Shown here one piece after another: positions 52,774-60,712 of a DNA stretch of 64,000 nucleotides. Made by a program: the position numbers and the translations under genes. The stretch is taken from contig NZ_BMVY01000008.1 of NCBI RefSeq assembly GCF_014650955.1, positions 248,001 through 312,000 of the forward strand, in the 5' to 3' direction. Each line of letters begins with the position of its first letter. Within the stretch, counting starts at the first letter, position 1. Below the pieces are notes generated by a model. That model was not told the DNA's origin, did no database searches, and worked only from the letters and a program-made list of their open reading frames with translations. Origin of the DNA: Streptomyces tauricus (GTDB lineage Bacteria; Actinomycetota; Actinomycetes; Streptomycetales; Streptomycetaceae).

Positions 52774-53928
52774 TCAGGCGGGCGCGGCGGCGAGGCGGTG
52801 GGGGTCGAACAGGCCGATCGGGTGACCGGTGGTCCCTGTCAGGGCCAGATCGGCGAGGATCTCGCCGACGACCGGCACGAACTTGAAGCCATGGCCGGAG
52901 AAACCGCAGGCCACGGTCACGGACTCGGGGTGCGCGGGATGCCGGGCGATGACGAAGTGCTCGTCCGGGGTGTTGGAGTACATGCAGGTGGCGGCCTTGA
53001 GGAAGGTGCCGGGCAGGTCGGGGATGCAGCGGGCCATGTGGTCCGCCATCGCCCGGATCTCGTCCTCGTGGACCGTCCGGTCGATGGTCTCCGGTGTGCA
53101 GAGCTGCCCCTTGCGGAAGAAGGCGACCTTGGCGCCCAGCTCCGGCCCGTCGATGGCCGGGAAGCCGTACACCTGGACGTCGTCCGCGTCCTCCCAGATG
53201 TAGATCGGGTGGTTCTCGGGCAGGAACGGGCGGACCCCGCCCCTGGGCTGGAACCAGTACATGACCTGCCGCTCGATGGTGAACGGCACCCCGAGGTCGG
53301 TGAGCAGCCGCGGCGCCCACGCGCCCGGGCAGATCACCAACTGGCCCGCCGTGTACGTGTTCTCGGCCGTGTGCACCCGTACGCCGTCCCGGTACGGCTC
53401 CCAGCGGGTCATCGGCTCGTCGAAGTGCAGGTCGGCGCCCTGCCGGGCGGCGAGCTGGAGATGGGCCGCGACCATGTTCTCGGGACGGACCAGACCGGCC
53501 TTCTCCTCGAAGAGCCCGACCTCGTCGTCCTGCGGGGCGAGGGTGGGGAAGCGGCGGCGTATCCCGGCCGCGTCGAGCATCTCGTGGGGCAGGTCCCACT
53601 GGGTGGCCGAGCGCAGCGAACCGGAGACGGTGAGCGAATCGGGCCGGCCGATCATCACACCGCCGCACAGGGTGGCGATGTCCCGCCCGGTGGCCCGCTC
53701 CACGTCCTCGTACAGCTCGTACGCGCGCAGCAGCAACGGCACGTACGCGGGGTCCTCGAAATACGACTGCCGCGTGATCCGCGAACCCCCGTGACTGGAC
53801 CCGCGGTTGTGCACGGGCCCGAACTTCTCCAGCCCGAGCACCCGCACACCACGGGAGGACAGATGATGAGCGGCGGCACTACCCATACCACCGAGACCGA
53901 TGACGATGACGTCGAAACTGCCTGACAC
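52774..53928 (-). CDS. Monomeric sarcosine oxidase-like flavoprotein
   Basis: The protein has 384 residues from a GTG at 53928 (GGAGG five bases upstream). The N-terminal FAD site is VIVIGLGGMGSAAAHHL, followed by GSSHGGSRITRQSYFED, the conserved stretch of MSOX/MTOX enzymes. The C-terminal CGFSGHGFKFVPVVGEILAD also fits, but the usual flavin-linking Cys of MSOX (KxCxY) is not matched exactly; KAATCMYSNTPDEHFV supplies the likely Cys. It oxidises sarcosine to glycine with release of formaldehyde and hydrogen peroxide. It ends 11 bases before the Rieske gene. Confidence 0.92.
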   Translation of the reverse strand: MSGSFDVIVIGLGGMGSAAAHHLSSRGVRVLGLEKFGPVHNRGSSHGGSRITRQSYFEDPAYVPLLLRAYELYEDVERATGRDIATLCGGVMIGRPDSLTVSGSLRSATQWDLPHEMLDAAGIRRRFPTLAPQDDEVGLFEEKAGLVRPENMVAAHLQLAARQGADLHFDEPMTRWEPYRDGVRVHTAENTYTAGQLVICPGAWAPRLLTDLGVPFTIERQVMYWFQPRGGVRPFLPENHPIYIWEDADDVQVYGFPAIDGPELGAKVAFFRKGQLCTPETIDRTVHEDEIRAMADHMARCIPDLPGTFLKAATCMYSNTPDEHFVIARHPAHPESVTVACGFSGHGFKFVPVVGEILADLALTGTTGHPIGLFDPHRLAAAPA

Positions 53929-53955
53929 AAAAACCTCCGGTGCCGTTGCTTCTCA

Positions 53956-54046
53956 GGGGCGCGGGGAACGGCGCAGTCTGTTGTCTTTCAAGGGGCGCGG
54001 GGAACGGCGCGATCTTGTCGCTTTCAGGGGCGCGGGGAACGGCGCG
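53956..54046. repeat. Three tandem intergenic repeats inside the choline cluster
   Basis: Direct cores start at 53956, 53992 and 54027 (36 and 35 bases apart) in the 156-base gap between the dimethylglycine oxidase and sarcosine oxidase genes, which are on the same strand. They could attenuate or process the transcript. Confidence 0.85.
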
Positions 54047-54084
54047 GCCCCGCAGCCCTGCCCACGGTTCCCCTCCGGGACGGA

Positions 54085-56562
54085 TCAGCACCGAATCCGG
54101 CTCATAGCCGGATCAAAAACAGGCTCACCGACTACCGTCGCCCCCACCTTCTCCCCGAAGTACTCGACAGAGACCCCCGCCCCCACGGGCAACACCGGCA
54201 ACCACGCGTACGCCACACACCGCCCCACCGTGTACCCGTACGCCGCACTGGTGACATAGCCCGCGGGCGCCCCGCCGACGTACACCGGCTCCTTGCCGAG
54301 AACCACGGACGACGGGTCGTCGAGCAGCAACGGCGTGAGCCGACGCTGCGGCTCGCCGCGCCCCTCCAACGCCCGCATGCCCAAGAACTCCCCCTTGTCC
54401 AGCCGGACGGCGAACCCCACCCCCGCCTCGTACGGATCGTCCTCGTCGGTCATGTCGACCCCCCACGCGCGGTACCCCTTCTCCAGCCGCAGGCTGTTGA
54501 ACGCGGAACGCCCGGCCGCGATCGCACCGTGCTCCCGCCCCGCCTCCCAGAGCGTGTCCCAGAGGCGGAGCCCGAGGTCGGCGCTGGTGTAGAGCTCCCA
54601 GCCCAGCTCACCGACGTAGCTCAACCGCATTGCGGTGACCGGCACATGACCGATGTACGTCTCCTTGGCGCGGAAGTAGCCGAACCCCTCGTGGGAGAAG
54701 TCGTCGCGGGTGAGCGGCTGCACGAGCGCGCGGGCGAGCGGCCCCCACACGCCGATACAACACGTGCCGGACGTGATGTCCCGGATGTGTACGCCGTCGG
54801 GGGCGTGCCGGACCAACCAGTCCAGGTCCGCCGGGGAGTTGGCGCCCACCTGGAACCGGTCGGGACCCAGGCGTGCGACGGTGAGGTCGGACCGGATGCC
54901 GCCCGTCCGGTCCAGGAGCAGGGTGTAGGTGACCGCGCCGGGCTTCTTACGGAGGTTGTTGGTGGTCATGCCGTGCAGGAAGTCGAGCGCGCCCGGGCCG
55001 GTCACTTCGAGGCGCCGCAGCGGGGTCATGTCGTACAGCGCGACCTTCTCGCGGGTCGCCCGCGCCTCGGCCGCCGCGACGGGCGACCAGTGGCGCGCCG
55101 ACCAGGCGTCGCGCGCGGGTACGTCGAGACCGGCGGCGAGCGGCGCGTTCGCCTCGTACCAGTGCGGACGCTCCCAGCCGCCGCCCTCAAGGAAGTACGC
55201 GCCCAGTTCCTGCTGACGGGCATGGAACGGGCTGACCCGCAGCGGACGCGGCCGTTCCATCGGCTGGAGCGGGTGCAGGACGTCGTAGACCTCGACGAAC
55301 TGCTGCGCGCCGCGCTCCCTGATGTACGCGGGCGAGCGCTGGGCGTCCTCGAAGCGCGTGAGGTCGCACTCGTGGGCGTCGATCCCGGGGCGGCCGTCGA
55401 CCATCCACTCGGCCACGGCCTTGGCGACACCCGCCGAGTGGGTCACCCACACGGCCTCCGCCAGCCAGAAGCCGCGCACGGCGCGCGATTCACCGAGGAC
55501 GGGCATGCCGTCCGGGGTGAAGGAGAAGACGCCGTTGAAGCCCTCCTCGATCTCGCTCGCGCGCAGCGCGGGCAGCAACTGCCGGCAGTCGTCCCAGCTC
55601 GGCGCCCAGTCCTCCTCGGTGAAGGGCAACGACGACGGCATCTCCAGGTCGTTCGCACGCGCCTCGTCGTAGCCGGGGACGGCGAACGGGTCCACGGGGA
55701 GCGGCCGGTGGGCGTAACTGCCGATGCCGATGCGGTCGGTGTGCTCGCGGAAGTAGAGGTCGCGGTCCTGGAAACGGAGGATCGGCCTCGACGCCTCCGC
55801 GGTGGCCCCGGCCAGCTGGGGGAGGGGCCTCGTCCGTGCGTACTGGTGCGCCAGCGGCTGCAGCGGTACGTCGACTCCGGCCATGCGGCCGATCACCGGC
55901 CCCCAGAATCCGGCCGCCGAGACGACGTGGTCGGCGGGGAAGACGCCCTGGTCGGTGACGACGGCGGTGACCCTGCCGGCCGCCTGCTCGATCCCGGTGA
56001 CGGTGTGCCGGTCGAGGAAGCGGGCGCCGCGACTCTCGGCCCGTTCCAGTTGGGCGCGGGCCGCGAGCAGGGCGCGGGCCAGACCGTCGTCGGGGGTGTG
56101 GAAGCCGCCGAGGACCATCGATTCGTCGATCAGGGGCCAGAGTTCCTTGCAGCGGGCGGGGCTCACGATCTCACCGCGTACGCCCCAGGAGGCGGCGTAA
56201 CCGGCCCTGCGGTGCAGTTCGGCGAGCCGTTCGGGAGTCGTCGCGAGCTCCAGACCGCCCACCTGGTCGAAGCAGGAGACCCCTTCCACCTCAAGGGAGG
56301 TGAACTTCTCGACCGTGTACCGGGCGAAGGCGGTGAGCGTCCTGGACGGACTCGTCTGGAAGACCAGACCCGGCGCGTGGGAGGTGGAGCCGCCGGGAGC
56401 GGGCAGCGGCCCCTGTTCGAGGACGGTGACGTCGGTCCAGCCACGGGCGGTCAGCTCGTCCGCGAGGGAGCAGCCGACGATGCCGGCGCCGACGACGACC
56501 ACGCGGGGACTGGTTCCGGGCGTGCCCGTGTGTGTGCCCGGGTCCGTGGTTCGGCCGCTCAC
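54085..56562 (-). CDS. dmg: Dimethylglycine oxidase
   Basis: The 825-residue protein has the same length and order as Arthrobacter dimethylglycine oxidase. There is an N-terminal FAD domain (VVVVGAGIVGCSLADEL, GSTSHAPGLVFQTSPSRTL) to about residue 410 and a linker with FVEVYDVLHPLQP. A folate-binding GcvT domain (LYDMTPLRRLEVTGPGALDF) and GcvT C-terminal barrel follow. The enzyme demethylates dimethylglycine to sarcosine and can pass the carbon to tetrahydrofolate. The His in TSHAPG may be the flavin-linking residue. The GTG start overlaps the stop of the preceding dehydrogenase gene by four bases. Confidence 0.94.
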   Translation of the reverse strand: MSGRTTDPGTHTGTPGTSPRVVVVGAGIVGCSLADELTARGWTDVTVLEQGPLPAPGGSTSHAPGLVFQTSPSRTLTAFARYTVEKFTSLEVEGVSCFDQVGGLELATTPERLAELHRRAGYAASWGVRGEIVSPARCKELWPLIDESMVLGGFHTPDDGLARALLAARAQLERAESRGARFLDRHTVTGIEQAAGRVTAVVTDQGVFPADHVVSAAGFWGPVIGRMAGVDVPLQPLAHQYARTRPLPQLAGATAEASRPILRFQDRDLYFREHTDRIGIGSYAHRPLPVDPFAVPGYDEARANDLEMPSSLPFTEEDWAPSWDDCRQLLPALRASEIEEGFNGVFSFTPDGMPVLGESRAVRGFWLAEAVWVTHSAGVAKAVAEWMVDGRPGIDAHECDLTRFEDAQRSPAYIRERGAQQFVEVYDVLHPLQPMERPRPLRVSPFHARQQELGAYFLEGGGWERPHWYEANAPLAAGLDVPARDAWSARHWSPVAAAEARATREKVALYDMTPLRRLEVTGPGALDFLHGMTTNNLRKKPGAVTYTLLLDRTGGIRSDLTVARLGPDRFQVGANSPADLDWLVRHAPDGVHIRDITSGTCCIGVWGPLARALVQPLTRDDFSHEGFGYFRAKETYIGHVPVTAMRLSYVGELGWELYTSADLGLRLWDTLWEAGREHGAIAAGRSAFNSLRLEKGYRAWGVDMTDEDDPYEAGVGFAVRLDKGEFLGMRALEGRGEPQRRLTPLLLDDPSSVVLGKEPVYVGGAPAGYVTSAAYGYTVGRCVAYAWLPVLPVGAGVSVEYFGEKVGATVVGEPVFDPAMSRIRC

Positions 56563-57644
56563 AGGACCACCACCGAGCGCAGTACCTCACCGAGGTGCAT
56601 GTTCGACAGCGCCTCCTCGACCTGGTCGAGGGTGATGGTCTCCGACACGAACGCGCCCAGGTCCAGCATCCCGTAGAGGTACTGGTCGATGAGGAACGGG
56701 AAGTCGCGGCTGGGCAGACAGTCGCCGTACCAGGAGGACTTGATCGCGCCACCCCGCGAGAACACGTCGATCAGCGGGAGTTCGACCTTCATCTCCGGGG
56801 TCGGCACGCCGACCTGCACCAGCAGACCCGCGTGATCGCGCATGTAGAAGGCCTGCTCGAAGGTCTCCGGGCGGCCCACGGCGTCGATGGCGATGTCGAC
56901 GCCGAAGCCGTCGGTGAGCGCGCGCACGGCCTCGACCGGGTCGGTGCCGCGGGAGTTGACCGTGTGGGTGGCGCCGAACCGCTCCGCCCGGTCGAGCTTC
57001 TTGTCGTCGATGTCCACGGCGATGACCTTCATGGCGCCGTTGAGGCAGGCGCCCGCGATGGCCGCGTCGCCGACACCGCCGCAGCCGATGACGGCGACCG
57101 TGTCACCGCGCCCGACGTTGCCGGTGTTCACGGCCGCGCCGTAGCCGGCCATCACCCCGCAGCCGATCAGACCTGCGGCCTCGGGACGGGCCGCGGGGTT
57201 GATCTTCACGGCCTGGCCCGCCGCGACCAGGGTCTTCTCGGCGAAGGCGCCGATGCCGAGCGCGTTGCTGAGCGGGGTGCCGTCGAGCAGGGTCATCGGC
57301 TGGGTGGCGTTGCGCGAGTCGAAGCAGTACCAGGGGCGGCCACGGCGGCAGGAGCGACAGGAACCGCAGGGGGCCCGCCAGGCGAGGACCACGTAGTCGC
57401 CGGGCGTGAGGTCGGTGACGCCCTCACCGACCGCCTCGATCGTGCCGGCCGCCTCATGGCCCAGCAGGAACGGGAAGTCGTCGCTGATCGCGCCCTCGCG
57501 ATAGTGCAGATCGGTGTGGCAGACCCCGCAGGCCTGCACGGTGACGAGCACCTCGCCCGGACCGGGATCGGGAACGACGATCGTCCGCACCTCGACGGGT
57601 GCGCCCTTCTTCACAGCGACTACGGCACGGACCTCGTATGGCAC
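56559..57644 (-). CDS. S-(hydroxymethyl)mycothiol dehydrogenase (mycothiol-dependent formaldehyde dehydrogenase)
   Basis: The 361-residue zinc medium-chain dehydrogenase has the length of known mycothiol-dependent formaldehyde dehydrogenases. Catalytic zinc ligands lie in ACGVCHTDLHYREG and LLGHEAAGTIEAVG; structural zinc cysteines are in APCGSCRSCRRGRPWYC; NAD binding is VIGCGGVGDAAIAG. It oxidises the formaldehyde-mycothiol adduct, and three demethylation steps nearby each yield formaldehyde, which explains its place as first gene of the operon. The GTG start (57644) has AGGAG seven bases upstream. Confidence 0.93.
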   Translation of the reverse strand: MPYEVRAVVAVKKGAPVEVRTIVVPDPGPGEVLVTVQACGVCHTDLHYREGAISDDFPFLLGHEAAGTIEAVGEGVTDLTPGDYVVLAWRAPCGSCRSCRRGRPWYCFDSRNATQPMTLLDGTPLSNALGIGAFAEKTLVAAGQAVKINPAARPEAAGLIGCGVMAGYGAAVNTGNVGRGDTVAVIGCGGVGDAAIAGACLNGAMKVIAVDIDDKKLDRAERFGATHTVNSRGTDPVEAVRALTDGFGVDIAIDAVGRPETFEQAFYMRDHAGLLVQVGVPTPEMKVELPLIDVFSRGGAIKSSWYGDCLPSRDFPFLIDQYLYGMLDLGAFVSETITLDQVEEALSNMHLGEVLRSVVVL

Positions 57645-57661
57645 GACCTAGCTCCTCTGCT

Positions 57662-57703
57662 GTTGCGCAATGCACTATGGGTTGCGCTATGAGGAACATA
57701 GTG
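57662..57703. promoter_or_regulatory. Candidate IclR operator region of the choline cluster
   Basis: GTTGCGCAAT (57662-57671) and GTTGCGCTAT (57681-57690) are direct repeats 19 bases apart. CACTATG (57673-57679) and CATAGTG (57697-57703) form an inverted repeat around the second box. The same box, GTTGCGCATA, recurs at 58844 beyond the IclR gene. The region lies 18-60 bases upstream of the dehydrogenase start. Confidence 0.55.
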
Positions 57704-57789
57704 AGAACGCCTCCAGGCGGCCGTCAAGAGGTACGGGTTAACCCTTGGCAAAAGGAACCGGGCGCCCGAAATCTGCCCGACACACAGAA

Positions 57790-57819
57790 GCGCGGGGCCA
57801 GGTGTTCCTGACCCCGCGC
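57790..57819 (-). terminator. Terminator downstream of the IclR gene
   Basis: GCGCGGGG (57790-57797) pairs with CCCCGCGC (57812-57819), extended by CAGG/CCTG after one mismatch, with a 4-nt loop TGTT. The segment 57820-57940 between it and the IclR stop is a simple GGTTCCG/TCCGC repeat. Confidence 0.55.
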
Positions 57820-57940
57820 CGGGTTCCGCGTCCGGTTCCGCCGTGCCGCGAAACCCGGTGGCCGGCTCCGGTCCGTGTCGGGTTCCGCCTCGGTACGGAG
57901 CCCGACGTGCCGCTCCGGTCCGCGTCCGATTCCGCTTCCG

Positions 57941-58759
57941 TCAGAAGCCGTATCCCATCCGGCGCGAGAGGTCGGCGGCGGCCGCGACCGTGCGCTTGGC
58001 GAGCTCCGGCAGCCGGTCCGGATCCAGCCGGTACACCGGCCCGGAGACGCTGATCGCGCCGATCACCTTGCCGTCGTGCGCGCGCACCGGCGAGGCCGTG
58101 GCGGCCAGCCCCAGCTCCAGCTCCTCCAGGGCGAACGCGTACCCCTGCTCCACCACGGCCTCCAACTCGGCGCGCAGCGCGGCCGTGCCCGTGATCGTGC
58201 GCTCGGTGAAGCGCGGCAGGGTCCTGGCCAGCAGCCCTTCGCGCAGCGTCGGCGGCAGATGGGCCAGCAGGACCTTGCCGCTGGAGGTGGCGTGCAGCGG
58301 GGTGCGCCGGCCCAGCCAGTTCTGCGCGGTGACCGACGCGGCGCCGCGGGCCTGCATGATGTTGACCGCCGCGTTGTCGTCGAGGACCGCGATGTTGACC
58401 GTCTCGCCCAGCTCGTCCGCGAGTTCGCGGCAGACGGGCACCCCCTCCTGCGAGATGTCCAGACGCACTGCCGCCGCCCCCGCCAGGCGTAGTACGCCGG
58501 CGCCCAGGAAGTACTTCCCGCGGTCCTTCGCCTGGGCGACCAGGCCGCGGTTCTCCAGTACCCCGAGGAGCCGGAAGGCCGTGGACTTGTGGACCTCCAG
58601 CTCGTCGGCGATCTCGGTGACGCCCGCCTCGCCGAGCCGGGCGAGGATCTCCAGCACGCTCACCGCGCGGTCCACCGACTGGACGGCGCTCCCCGCGCCT
58701 CTGCTCTGCTTCTCCGGTGTCTCCCCTGTGCGGTCAGCCTGCTTCTGAGTGCGGGTCAT
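57941..58759 (-). CDS. IclR-family transcriptional regulator
   Basis: The 272-residue protein has an N-terminal winged helix (VLEILARLGEAGVTEIADEL, HKSTAFRLLGVLENRGLV) and the IclR effector domain with LHATSSGKVLLAHL and AFALEELELGLAATASPVR, ending RRMGYGF. Located between the catabolic operon and the ferredoxin/reductase operon, with shared GTTGCGC boxes on both sides, it is the probable regulator of choline or betaine use. Activator or repressor cannot be decided. Confidence 0.93.
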   Translation of the reverse strand: MTRTQKQADRTGETPEKQSRGAGSAVQSVDRAVSVLEILARLGEAGVTEIADELEVHKSTAFRLLGVLENRGLVAQAKDRGKYFLGAGVLRLAGAAAVRLDISQEGVPVCRELADELGETVNIAVLDDNAAVNIMQARGAASVTAQNWLGRRTPLHATSSGKVLLAHLPPTLREGLLARTLPRFTERTITGTAALRAELEAVVEQGYAFALEELELGLAATASPVRAHDGKVIGAISVSGPVYRLDPDRLPELAKRTVAAAADLSRRMGYGF

Positions 58760-58843
58760 AGCTCAACTCTCACCACCTGGCGGCCCGGTTTGAGCCGCAT
58801 CTGCCGGAAGCCCTTGACGCGACGGGCATCCCGCGCGGATTCT

Positions 58844-58857
58844 GTTGCGCATAGCGC
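58844..58857. promoter_or_regulatory. Third GTTGCGC box, upstream of IclR and of the ferredoxin operon
   Basis: GTTGCGCATAGCGC (58844-58857) matches the two boxes at 57662 and 57681 and has inverted GCGC ends. It lies in the 215-base gap between the divergent IclR and ferredoxin genes. Confidence 0.5.
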
Positions 58858-58974
58858 TCCCTCGTGCGCCATACGAAACATCATGTTACCGAAGAGTCCG
58901 TGACCGGGAAGGTCTCGGACCAGACCGGACCTGTGAGGACCAGGACTGTGGGTCCTGGACCGAGAGGGGGGCCC

Positions 58975-59295
58975 GTGATTCCCGTCTGCCGCCTTGATGA
59001 CCTCCCCGCGGGCGAGTCCGCCCGTGTCGACACCGTCCCGCCCATCGCCGTGTTCAACGCCGACGGCGAGCTGTACGCCATCGACGACACCTGCACCCAT
59101 CAGGACGCGTCGCTCTCCGAGGGGTGGCTGGAGGGCTGCCTGATCGAATGCCCCTTGCACGCCGCCTCGTTCGACCTCCGCACGGGAGCGCCGACGTGCC
59201 TGCCCGCGCGCCGCGCCGTCCGCACCCACCGCGTCACCGTCGACGACGGTGTCATCCATGTCCACGTGGCAGCCGAGGAGGACACGGCGGCATGA
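58975..59295 (+). CDS. Rieske-type [2Fe-2S] ferredoxin
   Basis: The protein has 106 residues from a GTG at 58975 (GAGAGGGGG just upstream). Cluster ligands Cys40, His42, Cys59 and His62 lie in DDTCTHQDASLSEGW and IECPLHAASFDLRTG. It resembles the ferredoxin subunits of ring-hydroxylating dioxygenases. As the only ferredoxin in the window, followed by a matching reductase, it probably supplies electrons to the betaine Rieske oxygenase at 51542-52762. Confidence 0.93.
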   Translation: MIPVCRLDDLPAGESARVDTVPPIAVFNADGELYAIDDTCTHQDASLSEGWLEGCLIECPLHAASFDLRTGAPTCLPARRAVRTHRVTVDDGVIHVHVAAEEDTAA

Positions 59296-59456
59296 CGACC
59301 CCCCACACGAGGGGCACGACAGCGCGCACGGCAGGCCTCCACCTTTTCACGGCCGCCGCCCGGCACACCCCCGAGAGGCCCGAGCGCCGCCCGGCACCGG
59401 GTCCCGGAAGTGCGCGGCCCGCGCCCGCCGCCGTCCGGAAGGAGCCGTCCGTATGA
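59292..59456 (+). CDS. Possible 54-residue protein coupled at both ends
   Basis: ATG at 59292 overlaps the ferredoxin stop by four bases (ATGA) and the stop TGA at 59454-59456 overlaps the reductase start at 59453 by four bases (ATGA). The predicted peptide is basic and rich in Pro, Ala, Arg and Thr with LHLFTAAARHTP near the middle. No fold is recognisable. The exact double overlap suggests translation through this stretch, though the codons may only carry ribosomes to the reductase start. Confidence 0.5.
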   Translation: MTTPHTRGTTARTAGLHLFTAAARHTPERPERRPAPGPGSARPAPAAVRKEPSV

Positions 59457-60643
59457 GGACCGTCGTCGTCGTCGGGGCCTCGCTCTCCGGGCTGTACGCG
59501 GCCCGCGAGCTGCGCGCCCAGGGATTCGACGGGCGGTTGGTGGTGGTCGGAGACGAACCGCACCGCCCGTACGACCGCCCGCCCCTGTCCAAGGACTTCC
59601 TCACCGGCCGGGCCGACGAGGACCGACTCGCCCTCAGCGACACCGAGGAGATGGCCGAACTCGACGCGGAGTGGCTGCTCGGCACCCGCGCCCGCGACCT
59701 CGACACCCGCGGCCGCACCGTCCTCCTGGACGACGGCCGTACGGTCTCCGGCGACGGCGTCGTCATCGCCACGGGAGCCTCGGCACGCCGGTTGCCCGGT
59801 CCCGCACTCGCCGGAGTCCACACCCTGCGCACCCTCGACGACGCGCGCACCCTGCGCGCCGAACTGACCGCGGGTGCCCGCCGCGTCGTCGTCATCGGTG
59901 GAGGCTTCATCGGCGCCGAGACCGCGTCCTCGTGCGCCGGACTCGGCCACGACGTCACCGTCGTGGAGGCGGCCCCGCTGCCGTTGGTGCCCCAACTCGG
60001 CCCGGAGATGGCGGCCTTGTGCGCCGCGCTGCATCGTCGCGGTGGCGTCGAACTGGTCACCGGCACGGGCGTCGCCGCACTGCGCGGCACGGTCGCGGTC
60101 ACCGCAGTGGAACTCTCCGACGGCCGTCTCCTCCCCGCCGATGTCGTGATCGTCGGCATCGGCGCCGTCCCCAACACCGGCTGGCTGGCGGGCTCGCCGC
60201 TCGCGCTCCACGACGGCGTGCTGTGCGACGACGGCTGCGCGACGGCTCTGCCCCAGGTGGTCGCCGTCGGCGACGTGGCCCGGGTGGGCGGCACCCGCGC
60301 CGAACACTGGACCAGCGCCACCGAGCAGCCCCGGATCGCCGTACGCAACCTGCTGGCCGGGTACACCGCGGAGACCGTGCGCCCGCTGCCCTACTTCTGG
60401 TCCGACCAGTACGGGGCGCGGATCCAGTTCGCCGGCCGGCGGCTCGACACCGACACCGTCCGTATCGCGGAGGGCACGGTCACCGACGGAGTACCGGGCG
60501 AGGACGGCCTGCTCGCGCTGTACGAGCGCGAGGGCCGAACGACCGCGGTGCTCTCCGTGGACCGCCCCCGCCCGTTCATGCGGGCCCGGCGCGAACTGGC
60601 CCGCGGCGCGGGCGCGATGGAGACGGTCTCCCGGGCCCTGTGA
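59453..60643 (+). CDS. FAD-dependent ferredoxin reductase
   Basis: The protein has 396 residues from the ATG at 59453, with GGAG eight bases upstream; longer upstream frames lie in the ferredoxin gene. FAD motif VVVVGASLSGLYAARELR, PYDRPPLSKDFL, NAD motif VVVIGGGFIGAETASSCAGLG, and the C-terminal VVAVGDVARV with YFWSDQYGARIQFAG match the BphA4/RHO-type reductase family. It passes electrons from NADH to the upstream ferredoxin. Together they would serve the distant betaine oxygenase in place of the single GbcB-type reductase known in Pseudomonas. Confidence 0.93.
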   Translation: MRTVVVVGASLSGLYAARELRAQGFDGRLVVVGDEPHRPYDRPPLSKDFLTGRADEDRLALSDTEEMAELDAEWLLGTRARDLDTRGRTVLLDDGRTVSGDGVVIATGASARRLPGPALAGVHTLRTLDDARTLRAELTAGARRVVVIGGGFIGAETASSCAGLGHDVTVVEAAPLPLVPQLGPEMAALCAALHRRGGVELVTGTGVAALRGTVAVTAVELSDGRLLPADVVIVGIGAVPNTGWLAGSPLALHDGVLCDDGCATALPQVVAVGDVARVGGTRAEHWTSATEQPRIAVRNLLAGYTAETVRPLPYFWSDQYGARIQFAGRRLDTDTVRIAEGTVTDGVPGEDGLLALYEREGRTTAVLSVDRPRPFMRARRELARGAGAMETVSRAL

Positions 60644-60672
60644 CGTGTCAGGCGGGACCCCTGACACGTCAC
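60640..60672 (+). terminator. Terminator overlapping the reductase stop codon
   Basis: A perfect 13-bp stem (GTGACGTGTCAGG at 60640-60652 with its complement at 60660-60672, 7-nt loop) contains the stop codon. It is followed by two GTGGGACAC(A/G)TGAGGTGT direct repeats to about 60715, at the end of the convergent gene. Confidence 0.7.
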
Positions 60673-60712
60673 GTGGGACACATGAGGTGTGGCGCGTGGG
60701 ACACGTGAGGTG

